64,000 bases of DNA from Streptomyces roseirectus (GCF_014489635.1 NZ_CP060828.1:8606001-8670000), one strand, 5' to 3'. Counted from the first letter of the stretch, positions 7,690 through 16,531 are shown. Notes: generated from the sequence alone by a model not told the origin. Translations and numbers: made by a program.

Positions 7690-8796
7690 TCAACTCCCGG
7701 GTTTCTTCGGCAGCTTGAACCGCTCGAACGTCCGCGTGAGCTGCTGGAGGGGTGAGACGGCGGGCGCGGGCCGGGCCGGCGTCGGCTCGGACACGCTGTC
7801 GACGGCCCCCGCGGACTCCCGGTACACCTCCAGCGCCTCGTGCGCCCGCTCGGCCGCCTCCCGGTACAGGTCCCGGGACCTGGTCATCGCGTCCAGCGCC
7901 TCCGCGTACATCGCGACGAGCTGCCGTTCGCGGTCCAACTCCTCCTGGAGCGTGAGGAGATGCCAGTCCTCCCGCAGCGACGTCAGCAACGCGTCGGCCC
8001 CGTCGGGGAGCGGCTGCGGCACGGTGGCGAACCGATTCACCGCCTCGACGAGTTCGGCCGGCTCGGAGCCGTCCAGGAAGACCGTGCGGACGGCGTAGTC
8101 GGCGGGGTCGATGTCGCCCCGGGGCAGGATCACCGCGCCGCCGCGCGGCAGTTCGACCCGGGCCTCCTTCAACGCCCAGTTCACCGCCCGCAGTTGCTGC
8201 GGCGCCGCCCGGTGCTCGACGACCCGGTCCCGCAGCCCGTCCGTGAGGAACCGGGTCAGGGGCTCACGCCCGCGCGCGTCCGGCGTCATGGCCTCGTGGA
8301 CGACGACGTGGACCGACCAGTCGTCGCGCGCCGCGCTCCTGAGGACGCGGCGCAGCTCCTTGTCGTCCGAGGGCAGCGCGTTGGCCGCGCGGAACCGCAG
8401 TCCGGCGAGCTGCGAGTGGTCCCACTGGCCGTCGATCTCCCAGGGCTCCTCGGGCCACAGCCGGGTCGCGGGGGAGGGCCAGCGCCGGTTCCAGGGCGCC
8501 TCGGCCTCGGCGATCAGCGCCCACGCGCGCGTCTGCTCCCGGTCCGCGTCCTCGTCGAGTTCGAGCCGGGCCCGCACGGTCACCTCGTCCGGCACGGACC
8601 AGCGCGCCTCGAACACCAGCTTGCCGGCGGGCCGCGCGTCCTCGGGCAGCTCCAGGAAGTCGGTGATCTCGCCGGTCTCCTTGAACCGCTGCAACTGGCC
8701 GCGCAGCACCTCCCCGGGCGCGGAGCCGGTGTGGCGCCCCCGGGTCAGCCACACGGTGGACGGGGTCGAAGGGTGGGCTGCGCTGGAGGTCGGCAT
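7690..8796 (-). CDS. Conserved hypothetical protein with C-terminal coiled coil (368 aa)
   Basis: A soluble 368-residue protein. It starts MPTSSAAHPSTPSTVWLTRG and has a mixed alpha/beta N-terminal two thirds (for example WSVHVVVHEAMTPDARG and GGAVILPRGDIDPADYAVRTVFLDG). A helical region at about residues 265-335 is charged and coiled-coil-like (LREDWHLLTLQEELDRERQL, YREAAERAHEALEVYRES). The tail is Pro-rich and ends in a basic segment FERFKLPKK. No catalytic motif is recognised. The ATG at 8796 has only a weak ribosome site (GGA seven bases upstream), so the start is less certain than the frame. It could be a structural or adaptor protein; I cannot name a function. Confidence 0.6.
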   Translation of the reverse strand: MPTSSAAHPSTPSTVWLTRGRHTGSAPGEVLRGQLQRFKETGEITDFLELPEDARPAGKLVFEARWSVPDEVTVRARLELDEDADREQTRAWALIAEAEAPWNRRWPSPATRLWPEEPWEIDGQWDHSQLAGLRFRAANALPSDDKELRRVLRSAARDDWSVHVVVHEAMTPDARGREPLTRFLTDGLRDRVVEHRAAPQQLRAVNWALKEARVELPRGGAVILPRGDIDPADYAVRTVFLDGSEPAELVEAVNRFATVPQPLPDGADALLTSLREDWHLLTLQEELDRERQLVAMYAEALDAMTRSRDLYREAAERAHEALEVYRESAGAVDSVSEPTPARPAPAVSPLQQLTRTFERFKLPKKPGS

Positions 8797-9132
8797 GGAT
8801 CCATCTGTGGAGCGGTGGACGATATGGGCTTCCCAGTATCGTCGCTCATCCCCGTGCGTGATCAAGAGGGGGGCGCCCGGAAGTCCTCGTCGCGCCCCCG
8901 CACACCCCCGTACGCGGCGTGCACCCAGGGTGCGCGCGCCGCACCACAGGCGGCCCCGCACACTCGTACCCCGGGCGACCTGGCCCGGCGAGAATCGTGG
9001 GGGCGGACAGGGCCGGCCCATCATCCGCGTCGGGGCGGGCCCTGTCCGGCACGGGAACGCGTCCCTCGCGAGCCCCCGTGCGCACTCGCGCCCCCGTCCA
9101 CGCGCGCCTGCCTCCCGGCCCCCGTCCGCCGT
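8797..9132. other. Intergenic stretch, probable promoter only
   Basis: 336 bases lie between two minus-strand genes. The end nearest the downstream gene is less G+C-rich and contains TTGATC and GATACT on the minus strand 19 bases apart, a poor but possible promoter. The remainder is G+C-rich and shows no supported gene. Confidence 0.4.
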
Positions 9133-9729
9133 TCAGGAACGGCCACCGCCTCCCTGCCGTCCCCGCCGCCTGCGGGGCACCTCCTCCTGGAGGTCGCCGG
9201 GCTCGCGCGGGGGCGCGCTGAAGCCGCCGGGGACGGCGCGCGCGGCCTGGGCCTGGGCCGGGGGAGCGGGGGCGGTCTGCGGGGCCGTCCGGTCGGCCGG
9301 CGGGGCGTCGCCGCCCTGGCGCGCGCGGGGCGCCGCGCGGGCGACCACGCGCGTGTGGGACATGTGCGGGGCGCAGGCCGAGCAGACCTCCATGAGGGTC
9401 CAGACCTGGCCGACGGCCGGATCGTGGCGCAGGGCCAGCACGACGCCGCCCGCGCAGGAGACCCGCGTGCCCTCGTGGGCCGCGCACTTGAGCTGGCGGC
9501 AGCCGCAGGAGGCGTCGGGCCGTACGGTCGCGGCACGCGCGTGTGCGGCGGCGTGCGCTTCGGCGAAGCGGCGCAGGGCCGCGACGTCACGGGAGCGGGC
9601 GGGCATCCGGCAGCCGGAGGAGCAGGTGACGGACGCGGTCCGGTCACGATGCCCGGTCACGCGGATCGTCCACGACCGTCCCGGGCGACGAGTTGATGGT
9701 GCGTCAGGGTACGCGAGAGCCAAGGCCAT
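9133..9729 (-). CDS. Cys-rich hypothetical protein (198 aa)
   Basis: The N-terminal 125 residues carry Cys in a zinc-binding-like arrangement: TCSSGC (CxxxC), SCGCRQLKCAAH (CxCx4C with a following His), a lone Cys in VSCAGGVV and VCSACAPHMSH (CxxC with two His). The last 70 residues are Ala/Pro/Arg-rich and look disordered. The protein therefore seems to be a compact metal-bound domain with a flexible tail; DNA, RNA or protein binding are all possible. The ATG at 9729 follows AAGGACAC. It is divergent from the PadR gene across about 190 bases. I do not recognise a named family. Confidence 0.62.
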   Translation of the reverse strand: MALALAYPDAPSTRRPGRSWTIRVTGHRDRTASVTCSSGCRMPARSRDVAALRRFAEAHAAAHARAATVRPDASCGCRQLKCAAHEGTRVSCAGGVVLALRHDPAVGQVWTLMEVCSACAPHMSHTRVVARAAPRARQGGDAPPADRTAPQTAPAPPAQAQAARAVPGGFSAPPREPGDLQEEVPRRRRGRQGGGGRS

Positions 9730-9882
9730 GTGTCCTTATGTCGTCGAGAGTGCTGCGCGGAGGTGCGCACAGGGAGATCTACCCGGGTCGAGGGCGGTTC
9801 ACAGCATGCCGAAGCGTTCTCCTTCGGCCGGTGTCCGCGGCGTCGTGGCGCGCGCGTGTCCGCACGATGGGTGTCTCCGCGT

Positions 9883-9912
9883 GCGATATATATCGGCATC
9901 CGATATATTCGG
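9883..9912. promoter_or_regulatory. Two adjacent A+T-rich palindromes ahead of the PadR gene (probable operator)
   Basis: CGATATATATCG (9884-9895) is a perfect 12-bp palindrome, and CCGATATATTCGG (9900-9912) is a near-palindrome 17 bases on. They sit immediately before the PadR start codon and stand out from the G+C-rich background. The same sequence could provide the -10 element, which would make repression by PadR direct. Confidence 0.65.
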
Positions 9913-9916
9913 TTCC

Positions 9917-10294
9917 ATGGGAACGAAGTCCATGACGCAGGCCGCGTTCTTCGTGCTGACGGCACTCGCCGACCAGCCACGGCACGGCTACGGCATCCTG
10001 CGCGAGGTCGAGGACCTGTCCGACGGCGAGGTCCAACTGCGGGTCGGCACGCTCTACGGCGTCCTCGACCGGCTCACGGCGGACGGCCTGATCGTCCTGG
10101 ACCGCGAGGAGGTCCAGCAGGGCAGGCTGCGCCGCTACTACCGCCTCACCGACGAGGGCGTCGCCGCCCTGGACGCCGAGGCGGAGCGCATGGCGGCCGG
10201 CGCGAGCGCGGCCAAACGGCGCATCGCGGAAAGCGGCCGTGCCCCCGTCGTACCGCCCGTCACGGGCCCCGGACTCGCCGGAGGACTGGCATGA
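9917..10294 (+). CDS. PadR family transcriptional regulator
   Basis: A 125-residue winged-helix protein of the PadR type. The N-terminal domain reads FFVLTALADQPRHGYGILRE, with the Tyr-Gly of the family, then VGTLYGVLDRLTADGLIVLD (recognition helix) and RRYYRLTDEGVAAL (wing). The short C-terminal helix is as in PadR-s2 members. Such regulators often repress their own promoter and an adjacent membrane gene. The start at 9917 is the outermost ATG; the ATG at 9932 is an in-frame alternative, and neither has a strong ribosome site, so the mRNA may be nearly leaderless. It overlaps the next gene by four bases (ATGA). Palindromic DNA sits directly upstream. Confidence 0.87.
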   Translation: MGTKSMTQAAFFVLTALADQPRHGYGILREVEDLSDGEVQLRVGTLYGVLDRLTADGLIVLDREEVQQGRLRRYYRLTDEGVAALDAEAERMAAGASAAKRRIAESGRAPVVPPVTGPGLAGGLA

Positions 10295-11289
10295 CGACCC
10301 TGCTCGAAGCCCGCTACCGCACGGCCCTGCGCCTGCTGCCCGCCTACTACCGGCGCGAGCGCGAGGAGGAGATGGTCGAGACGTACCTGTGGGGCGTCGA
10401 CCGCGACACCCAGGACCAGAGCCGCCCCACCGCCGGGGAGGTCGCCAGCATCGTCGCCCTCGCCGTCCGCACCCGCCTCGGCGCCGCCGGGGCACCCCGC
10501 CGCTACGCCCTCCTCGGCGCGTCCGCACGGCGGTTCGCCCTGTTCGCCGTCCTCCTCCAGGCCGCCTCCGCCGTCGTCGACCGCGTCCTGGAGCTGACCT
10601 GGGGGACGACGCACGGCCCCGCGCAGTGGGACTTGTTCCTGACGCGTTTCAACGGGCACGGGCCGGGCAACAGCGTGCCCGTGGCCGTCCTGGAGTGGAC
10701 GCTGCCGCTGCTGTGGACGGTCGCCTACGCGGCCCTCCTGCGCGACCGCAGGGGCCTCGCCGGGACGGCGGCGGCGCTGGCCGCGCTGCCCGAACTCTGG
10801 GTGTTCGCCGCGCCGTTCGTCACCGACGCCTACCCGCCCGACCTCGCCTACGCCACCGCCAACGGGCTGCTCGCCTGGCTGACCGTCCTCGCGCTGTGCG
10901 CCGCCTACCACCGTGACGCCCCGCCCGCCGCGCTCCCCGCCGGCACGCCGGGCCTCGTCTACCTCGCCGCCTGCGTCGTCATGGGCGCCTCCCAGGTGGC
11001 CCTGCCGCCGCTCAGCGACTCGGTGTGGGCGCCGGCCACCGCCGTCCTCCTGGCCGGCCTCGCCTGGCTGCTCCGGCGCCCCCGCACCCCGGACACCGCC
11101 TTCGCGCTGGCGGCCCTGGGCGCCTTGGTGCTGGCGCTGCGGGTGACGACCCTCTCCCACTGGTTCGGCGTCCTGCCGGCGGTCGTCCGCTTCGGCTCGG
11201 TGGTCCAGGCGGCGGTCCTGCTGCTGCTCACCGCCGCCCTCACCGTCGTCGCGGGGCGCTCAGTGCGGGAACGCGCGGGGCGCGCGTAG
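10291..11289 (+). CDS. Multi-pass membrane protein cotranscribed with PadR
   Basis: A 332-residue integral membrane protein. A cytoplasmic N-terminus (MTTLLEARYRTALRLLPAYY, then RREREEEMVETYLWGV) resembles the start of permease-like proteins found next to PadR regulators. About eight hydrophobic helices follow, from ALFAVLLQAASAVV to AVLLLLTAALTVVAG. There are no ATPase or channel motifs. It begins within the PadR stop codon (ATGA) and has its own GGAGGACTGGC ribosome site, so PadR very probably controls it. Its 3' end overlaps the convergent DUF1152 gene by 30 bases. Transport or envelope-stress function is possible but unproven. Confidence 0.75.
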   Translation: MTTLLEARYRTALRLLPAYYRREREEEMVETYLWGVDRDTQDQSRPTAGEVASIVALAVRTRLGAAGAPRRYALLGASARRFALFAVLLQAASAVVDRVLELTWGTTHGPAQWDLFLTRFNGHGPGNSVPVAVLEWTLPLLWTVAYAALLRDRRGLAGTAAALAALPELWVFAAPFVTDAYPPDLAYATANGLLAWLTVLALCAAYHRDAPPAALPAGTPGLVYLAACVVMGASQVALPPLSDSVWAPATAVLLAGLAWLLRRPRTPDTAFALAALGALVLALRVTTLSHWFGVLPAVVRFGSVVQAAVLLLLTAALTVVAGRSVRERAGRA

Positions 11290-12222
11290 GCGGGGCAGCT
11301 CGTCGCGGAACTCCTCGATCCGTGAGCTGATCTGACGCATCAGCACCGTCTCCGCCAGCCGGTCCAGGTAGAGGTTGCGCCGGGCCAGCGCCGGGACGTC
11401 CACGCAGAAGTACACCGCCATCAGCGGGTTCACGAACAGCTCGCCCCCCTTGGTCCGCTCCGTGAACCGCACGTCCCCGAACTGCCCGCGCACGGCGGCG
11501 GCGACCGACCCCTGCACGATGCTCGGGTGACTCGCCGTCGCCTCCTGCGCGTGCGCGACGGCGTCCAGGTACGCGGCGCCCTCCGCGCTCCGCCGGGGCA
11601 CCGAGAACGCGCCCAGATAGCCGTCCTCGCGGTCCAGCGCGGCCAGGTTCTCCAGCACCAGCGCGTGGTTGACGCCGTGGTACGCGTCCACCCCGAACCC
11701 CAGGCACACCACCAGCCGCTCGGGAACGTCCAGCGCGGCCACGGCGGCCAGGCTCGCCATGTCCTCTTCCGGCGTGCCCAGGCCGTGCTCGTCGCCGCGC
11801 ATCAGGATGTCGGTGCCCCCGTCGACCAGGACGACCGCGTCGACGCCGCCCAGGTGGCCGACGAGCGCCCGGTAAGCCTCCCGCAGCGGCGCGACGCCGG
11901 TGCGCGCGAACGCGTACACCGTCGAGGGCAGCCCCTGGCCGTCGAGCCACCGTGCGAGCGCGTGCTCCGGGAAGTAGTCCCCGCGCGCGGGCGTACCGGG
12001 GCCGATCGCCGCGACGTCCGGCGCCACCCACACCTCGGCGGGCAGCCCGTACAGGTCGGCGAACGACAGGTTCGCCAGGTGCACCTCCTTGCCGGCCGCC
12101 CGCAGCGCGAACGCCAGCGGCAGCCCGGTGTACACGTCGAAGCCGCCGCCCGCGCCGGCGATCAGGACACGCCGCGCGTCGCGCAGGCGCGTGAACAGGG
12201 GAGGTTCGGTGAGGGTGAACAT
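11260..12222 (-). CDS. DUF1152 domain-containing protein
   Basis: A 320-residue protein that is a DUF1152 member along its whole length. The opening VLIAGAGGGFDVYTGLPLAF is a Rossmann-like glycine loop. VVLVDGGTDILMRGDEHGLG is a conserved acidic strand end, and LVVCLGFGVDAYHGVN contains Asp-Ala-x-His. A deoxyhypusine-synthase-like or nucleotide-binding fold has been suspected for such proteins, but the reaction is unknown. The start at 12222 (ATG) is clear. It is convergent and overlapping with the membrane protein of the PadR operon, and 73 bases downstream of the ferredoxin reductase gene on the same strand, with a hairpin between them. Confidence 0.82.
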   Translation of the reverse strand: MFTLTEPPLFTRLRDARRVLIAGAGGGFDVYTGLPLAFALRAAGKEVHLANLSFADLYGLPAEVWVAPDVAAIGPGTPARGDYFPEHALARWLDGQGLPSTVYAFARTGVAPLREAYRALVGHLGGVDAVVLVDGGTDILMRGDEHGLGTPEEDMASLAAVAALDVPERLVVCLGFGVDAYHGVNHALVLENLAALDREDGYLGAFSVPRRSAEGAAYLDAVAHAQEATASHPSIVQGSVAAAVRGQFGDVRFTERTKGGELFVNPLMAVYFCVDVPALARRNLYLDRLAETVLMRQISSRIEEFRDELPRLRAPRAFPH

Positions 12223-12242
12223 CGCAGGACCTTAACAACGAC

Positions 12243-12284
12243 GCGGGGCGGTCCGTACCCGGATACCGGTACGGCCCACCCCGC
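12243..12284. terminator. Hairpin after the ferredoxin reductase gene
   Basis: An inner stem CCGTACC/GGTACGG (12253-12259 with 12268-12274) lies inside an outer stem GCGGGG/CCCCGC (12243-12248 with 12279-12284). It follows the stop of the minus-strand reductase gene. Confidence 0.65.
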
Positions 12285-12295
12285 GCGCGGGCGTG

Positions 12296-13660
12296 TCAGG
12301 CGCCGCTCTCGCGCAGCATGTCCTCACGCTCGACGATCTTCACGCGCTCGCGGCCCTGGGGCTCGCCCAGCGCCTTCTCGGCGGCGTCGAGCTTGTACCA
12401 GCCCTCCCACGTGGTGAAGCGGACCTCGCGCTCCGTGAGGAACGCGTCGACCGACTCCGGGGTGGGCGAGGAGGGCTCCTGCAGACGGCCGTTCGCGTGG
12501 TCGTCCAGGAGGTTGGCGACCGTCTCGTTCGCGTCGCCCTTGGTGTGGCCGATCAGACCGATCGGGCCACGCCGGATCCAGCCGGTCACGTACACGGACT
12601 GGAGGTGGCTGCCGCTCTCCTCGATGACCCGGCCGCCCTCGTCCGGGACGGTGCCCGAGGCGAGGTCCCAGGGGAGCTTGGGCAGCTTCTCGGAGAGGTA
12701 GCCGACCGCGCGGTAGACGGCGCCGAGCTCCCAGTCCGTGAACTTGCCGGTGCCCTTGACGTTGCCCGTGCCGTCCAGCTCGGTGCGCTCGGTGCGCAGG
12801 CCGGTGACCTTGCCGTCCTCGCCGAGGATCTCGGTGGGCGACTCGAAGAAGTGCAGGAACAGCTTGTGCGGGCGCTCGCCGACGTCGCGGATCGCCCAGT
12901 TCTCCAGGGTCTTGGCGACCATGTCGGCCTGCTTGTTGCCGCGCCGGGTCGCGATCGAGCCCTCGTCGTAGTCGATGTCCTCGGGGTCGACGATGACCTC
13001 GATGTTGGGGGAGTGGTCCAGCTCCCGCAGCTCCATCGGGGAGAACTTGGCCTGCGCGGGGCCCCGGCGCCCGAAGACGTGGACCTCCAGCGCCTTGTTG
13101 GCCTTCAGGCCGTCGTAGACGTTGGCCGGGATCTCCGTCGGCAGCAGCTCGTCGGCCGTCTTCGCCAGGATGCGGGCGACGTCCAGGGCGACGTTGCCGA
13201 CGCCCAGGACGGCGACCTTCTCGGCCTCCAGGGGCCAGGTGCGCGGGACGTCCGGGTGGCCGTCGTACCAGGAGACGAAGTCGGCGGCGCCGTAGGAGCC
13301 GTCCAGGTCGATGCCCGGGATCGCGAGTTCGCGGTCGGCCATCGCGCCGGTCGAGAAGATCACCGCGTCGTAGAAGGCGCGCAGGTCGTCGAGGCTGATG
13401 TCCGCCGGGTAGTCGACGTTGCCGAAGAGGCGGACCTGGGGCTTGTCGAGGACCTGGTGCAGGGCGGTGATGATGCCCTTGATGCGGGGGTGGTCGGGGG
13501 CAACGCCGTACCGGATCAGTCCGAACGGGGCCGGCATCCGCTCGAAGATGTCGACGGAGACACCGGGACCGGCGGCCACATCGGACTTGAGCAGCGCGTC
13601 GGCGGCGTAGATCCCGGCGGGGCCGGCTCCGACGATGGCTACCCGCAGAGGGCGGGGCAT
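12296..13660 (-). CDS. Ferredoxin-NADP+ reductase, adrenodoxin-reductase type (FprA-like)
   Basis: A 454-residue flavoprotein of full family length. FAD is bound by VAIVGAGPAGIYAADALL near the N-terminus, and the family signature RYGVAPDHPRIK follows. The NADP loop is VAVLGVGNVALDVARIL at about residue 165, followed by HVFGRRGPAQAKFS. The second FAD segment is VYVTGWIRRGPIGLIGHTKGDANE. It moves electrons between NADPH and ferredoxin, for example to feed cytochromes P450 or Fe-S and haem pathways. The ATG at 13660 follows GAAGGGAAC. An iron box 51 bases upstream suggests repression by an IdeR/DmdR regulator when iron is replete. It forms a single-gene transcript. Confidence 0.9.
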   Translation of the reverse strand: MPRPLRVAIVGAGPAGIYAADALLKSDVAAGPGVSVDIFERMPAPFGLIRYGVAPDHPRIKGIITALHQVLDKPQVRLFGNVDYPADISLDDLRAFYDAVIFSTGAMADRELAIPGIDLDGSYGAADFVSWYDGHPDVPRTWPLEAEKVAVLGVGNVALDVARILAKTADELLPTEIPANVYDGLKANKALEVHVFGRRGPAQAKFSPMELRELDHSPNIEVIVDPEDIDYDEGSIATRRGNKQADMVAKTLENWAIRDVGERPHKLFLHFFESPTEILGEDGKVTGLRTERTELDGTGNVKGTGKFTDWELGAVYRAVGYLSEKLPKLPWDLASGTVPDEGGRVIEESGSHLQSVYVTGWIRRGPIGLIGHTKGDANETVANLLDDHANGRLQEPSSPTPESVDAFLTEREVRFTTWEGWYKLDAAEKALGEPQGRERVKIVEREDMLRESGA

Positions 13661-13710
13661 GATCAGGTTCCCTTCGAGCGGCGGTAGATCGACTCGACGG
13701 GAAGCCTAAA

Positions 13711-13729
13711 CTAAGGCAAGCCTAACCCG
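13711..13729 (-). promoter_or_regulatory. Iron box (DtxR/IdeR/DmdR-type operator)
   Basis: On the minus strand CGGGTTAGGCTTGCCTTAG contains GGTTAGGCT plus a shifted CCTTAG arm. It closely follows the actinobacterial iron-box consensus TTAGGTTAGGCTAACCTAA. It lies 51-69 bases before the ferredoxin reductase start, where it would cover the promoter. Confidence 0.7.
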
Positions 13730-13801
13730 GTATGCGGGTCCGGTCTATGAGCCCATAAACCGGTGTTATGAGTTCTCCCGCCGACGGGTACGACCAGCAG
13801 T

Positions 13802-16531
13802 TTATCGGTCCACCGGTAGTGACCGGTCCGCCGGCAGCGGCTGCTGCGCCCAGATCACCTTGCCCGTCGACGAGTACCGCGTCCCCCAGCGCTCCGCGAT
13901 CTGCGCGACCAGGAACAGCCCCCGCCCGCCCTCGTCGGTCATCGCCGCGTACCGCAGGTGCGGCGAGGTGCTGCTCGCGTCGGACACCTCGCAGATCAGC
14001 GTCCGGTCGCGCAACAGGCGCACGCGCACCGGGGCGCCACCGTAGCGGATCGCGTTGGTGACCAGCTCGCTCAGGATCAGCTCCGTCGTGAACGACAGCT
14101 CCTCCAGGTCCCACTCCGTAAGGCGCCGGGCGACGGCGGCCCGGACCCGGCCGACCTCCGCCGGGTCCATCGGCACCTCCCACTCCGCGACCCGGTCCGC
14201 ACCCAGCGCGCGCGTGCGCGCGACGATCAGCGCGATGTCGTCGTTCTGGCGGGCCGGCAGCAGCGACTCCAGGACCGACCGGCAGGTCGGCTCAGGACCG
14301 GCGTCCGCGCGCGCCAGCGCCTCGGCCAGCAGATCGAGACCGCTGTCGATGTCCCGGTCACGGGACTCCACCAGACCGTCCGTGTAGAGCACCAGCCGGC
14401 TGCCCTCCGGCAGCTCCAGCTCCACCGTCTCGAACGGCAGCCCGCCCAGGCCCAGCGGCAGCCCCGGCGGCACCTCCGCGAACTCCACCCGCCCGTCGGG
14501 GTGCACGATCGCCGGCGGCGGATGGCCCGCGCGCGCCATCGTGCAGCGCCGCGACACCGGGTCGTAGATCGCGTACAGACACGTCGCCCCGGTCACCGGG
14601 GCCGCCGACTCGTCCTCCTGGTCGATCCGGTTCACCAACTCGTCCAGCAGCCCGAGCAGTTCCTCCGGCGCCAGATCGAGCGCCGCGAAGTTGTGGACGG
14701 CCGTGCGCAGCCGGCCCATCGTCGCCGCCGCGAGCAGCCCGTGCCCGACGACGTCACCGACCACCAGCGCGACGCGCGCGCCGGACAGCGGCAGGACGTC
14801 GAACCAGTCGCCGCCCACCCCGGCCTGCGCGGGCAGGTAGCGGTAGGCGATGTCCAGGGCGCTCTGCGCGGGCAGCGTGCGCGGCAGCAGACTGCGCTGA
14901 AGCGTTTCCGCCATGCTGTGCTCGCGCGTGAAGCGGCGCGCGTTGTCGATCGTGACCGCCGCCCGCGCCACCAGCTCCTCCGCCAGCGCCACCTCGTCCG
15001 CGTCGAACGGCTCCGGCCGCTCCGAACGCCAGAAACTCACCACGCCCAGCACCAGCGCGCCCGCGCGCACGGGGACCGTGATCAGCGAGTGGATGCCGAA
15101 CTCGACGACCTGCTCGGTCCGCTCCAGGTCCTGTGCCCGCCACCCCGGTGACTCCTTCAGCCGCGCTTCGAGGACCGCCCGCCCCTCGGCGAGGCTGCGG
15201 GCCTGCGGCGCCGAGTCCACGAACTTCAGCGGCTCGCCCACCGCGTACAGCGGGGCGCCCTTGCGCACCCCCGTCGACGCCGTGCGCCGCAGCGCCGAAC
15301 CCGGCTCCGGCTCCTCGCCCTTGACCACCGAGTCGAACAGGTCGACGGACACGAAGTCCGCGAACCGGGGCACCGCCAGCTCGGTCAGCTCCTCCGCCGT
15401 CCGCGTCACGTCCAGGCTCGTCCCGATGCCCACGCCGGCCGCGTACAGGATGTCCAGCCGCTCGCGGGCCTGCTCCGCGCGCCCGGACAGCGCCCGCAGC
15501 TCCGTCGAGTCCCGCAGCGTCGCCACGCTCCCCGAGGGGCCGCCGGCGACCTCGGTGGGCCGCTGGTTGACCGCGAGCAGCTTGTCGCCGACCAGGTGCA
15601 CCTCGTCCGTCACGACCCGGCCCGACGCCAGCAGGCCGGCCGTCGCCGCGTCCAGGCCGAGGCCCGTGACGTACCGGCCCTCCGCGTCGTCCGGGAGGTC
15701 CAGCAGGCGGTGCGCCTCGTCGTTGGCGAGCATCAGACGGCCGTCGCCGTCGACGATCAGGACGCCCTCGCGCACCGCGTGCAGGACCGCGTCGTGGTGC
15801 TCGTACATCCGCGTCATCTCGCGCGGGCCCAGACCGTGCGTCTGCCGCAGCAGCCGCCTGCTGACCAGCGCCGTGCCGCCCGTCGCCAGCAGCAGCGCCG
15901 CGCCCGCCGTCACCAGGACCAGCGGGAGCTGCCGGTCGACCGTCCCGCCGACGCTCTCCGTCGTGATCCCCGCCGACACCAGGCCGACGACCCGGCCGTC
16001 CGCGCTCTTCACCGGGACGACGGCCTGCACCAGCCGCCCGATCGTCCCGTCGATGTCCTCGACGACCCGGCCGCCTTGCTGCGCGGGCGCGATCGTCCCG
16101 ACGAACCGTTTCCCGATGCGGTCCGGCCTCGGGTGCGTGTAGCGGATGCCGTCCGGGCTCATGACGACGATGAAGTCCATGTCCGCCGCCTTGCGGGCGG
16201 CCTCCGCGCGCGGCTGGAGCACCGCCGTCGGATCCGGCGACGCGAGCGCGTCCGCCGTCCCCGGCGCGTTCGCGAACGACTCCGCGACCGCGAGCGAACG
16301 GTTGCGGGCCTCCTCCGTGCCGTCGTGCCGGACCTGGAGCACCAGCGCGACCACCGCCGCGACGACCAGCAGCAGCACGACGACGACCTGGAGCACGAAC
16401 ACCTGGGTGGCCAGACTCCGCCGGCCCAGCGCTCGGCGCGGCGCGACGCCGTACGGGATCCGCCGCTCCCGTGCGCGGCGGGCTGTGACGGACGGACGCG
16501 GTTCGTGTGGTCCACGGGGACGACGGGCCAT
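13802..16531 (-). CDS. Membrane-bound SpoIIE/PP2C-type phosphatase with cache, PAS, GAF and HATPase domains
   Basis: A 909-residue signalling protein. Domains in order: basic N-terminus; TM1 (about 41-67); an extracytoplasmic single-cache-like sensor (about 70-198, with the segment MDFIVVMSPDGIRYTHP); TM2 (about 201-223); PAS (about 240-345, GVLIVDGDGRLMLANDEAHR); GAF (about 365-535); SpoIIE phosphatase (about 560-760, with the metal ligands in GGDWFDV, VVGDVVGHG, YTDGL and NDDIAL); and an anti-sigma-type HATPase (about 780-895, N-box ELILSELVTNAIRYG, glycine box DEGGRGLFLV). It probably senses an external carboxylate-like ligand and dephosphorylates an anti-anti-sigma factor; the HATPase could bind a sigma or anti-sigma partner. 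No such partner lies nearby. Confidence 0.9.
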   Translation of the reverse strand: MARRPRGPHEPRPSVTARRARERRIPYGVAPRRALGRRSLATQVFVLQVVVVLLLVVAAVVALVLQVRHDGTEEARNRSLAVAESFANAPGTADALASPDPTAVLQPRAEAARKAADMDFIVVMSPDGIRYTHPRPDRIGKRFVGTIAPAQQGGRVVEDIDGTIGRLVQAVVPVKSADGRVVGLVSAGITTESVGGTVDRQLPLVLVTAGAALLLATGGTALVSRRLLRQTHGLGPREMTRMYEHHDAVLHAVREGVLIVDGDGRLMLANDEAHRLLDLPDDAEGRYVTGLGLDAATAGLLASGRVVTDEVHLVGDKLLAVNQRPTEVAGGPSGSVATLRDSTELRALSGRAEQARERLDILYAAGVGIGTSLDVTRTAEELTELAVPRFADFVSVDLFDSVVKGEEPEPGSALRRTASTGVRKGAPLYAVGEPLKFVDSAPQARSLAEGRAVLEARLKESPGWRAQDLERTEQVVEFGIHSLITVPVRAGALVLGVVSFWRSERPEPFDADEVALAEELVARAAVTIDNARRFTREHSMAETLQRSLLPRTLPAQSALDIAYRYLPAQAGVGGDWFDVLPLSGARVALVVGDVVGHGLLAAATMGRLRTAVHNFAALDLAPEELLGLLDELVNRIDQEDESAAPVTGATCLYAIYDPVSRRCTMARAGHPPPAIVHPDGRVEFAEVPPGLPLGLGGLPFETVELELPEGSRLVLYTDGLVESRDRDIDSGLDLLAEALARADAGPEPTCRSVLESLLPARQNDDIALIVARTRALGADRVAEWEVPMDPAEVGRVRAAVARRLTEWDLEELSFTTELILSELVTNAIRYGGAPVRVRLLRDRTLICEVSDASSTSPHLRYAAMTDEGGRGLFLVAQIAERWGTRYSSTGKVIWAQQPLPADRSLPVDR

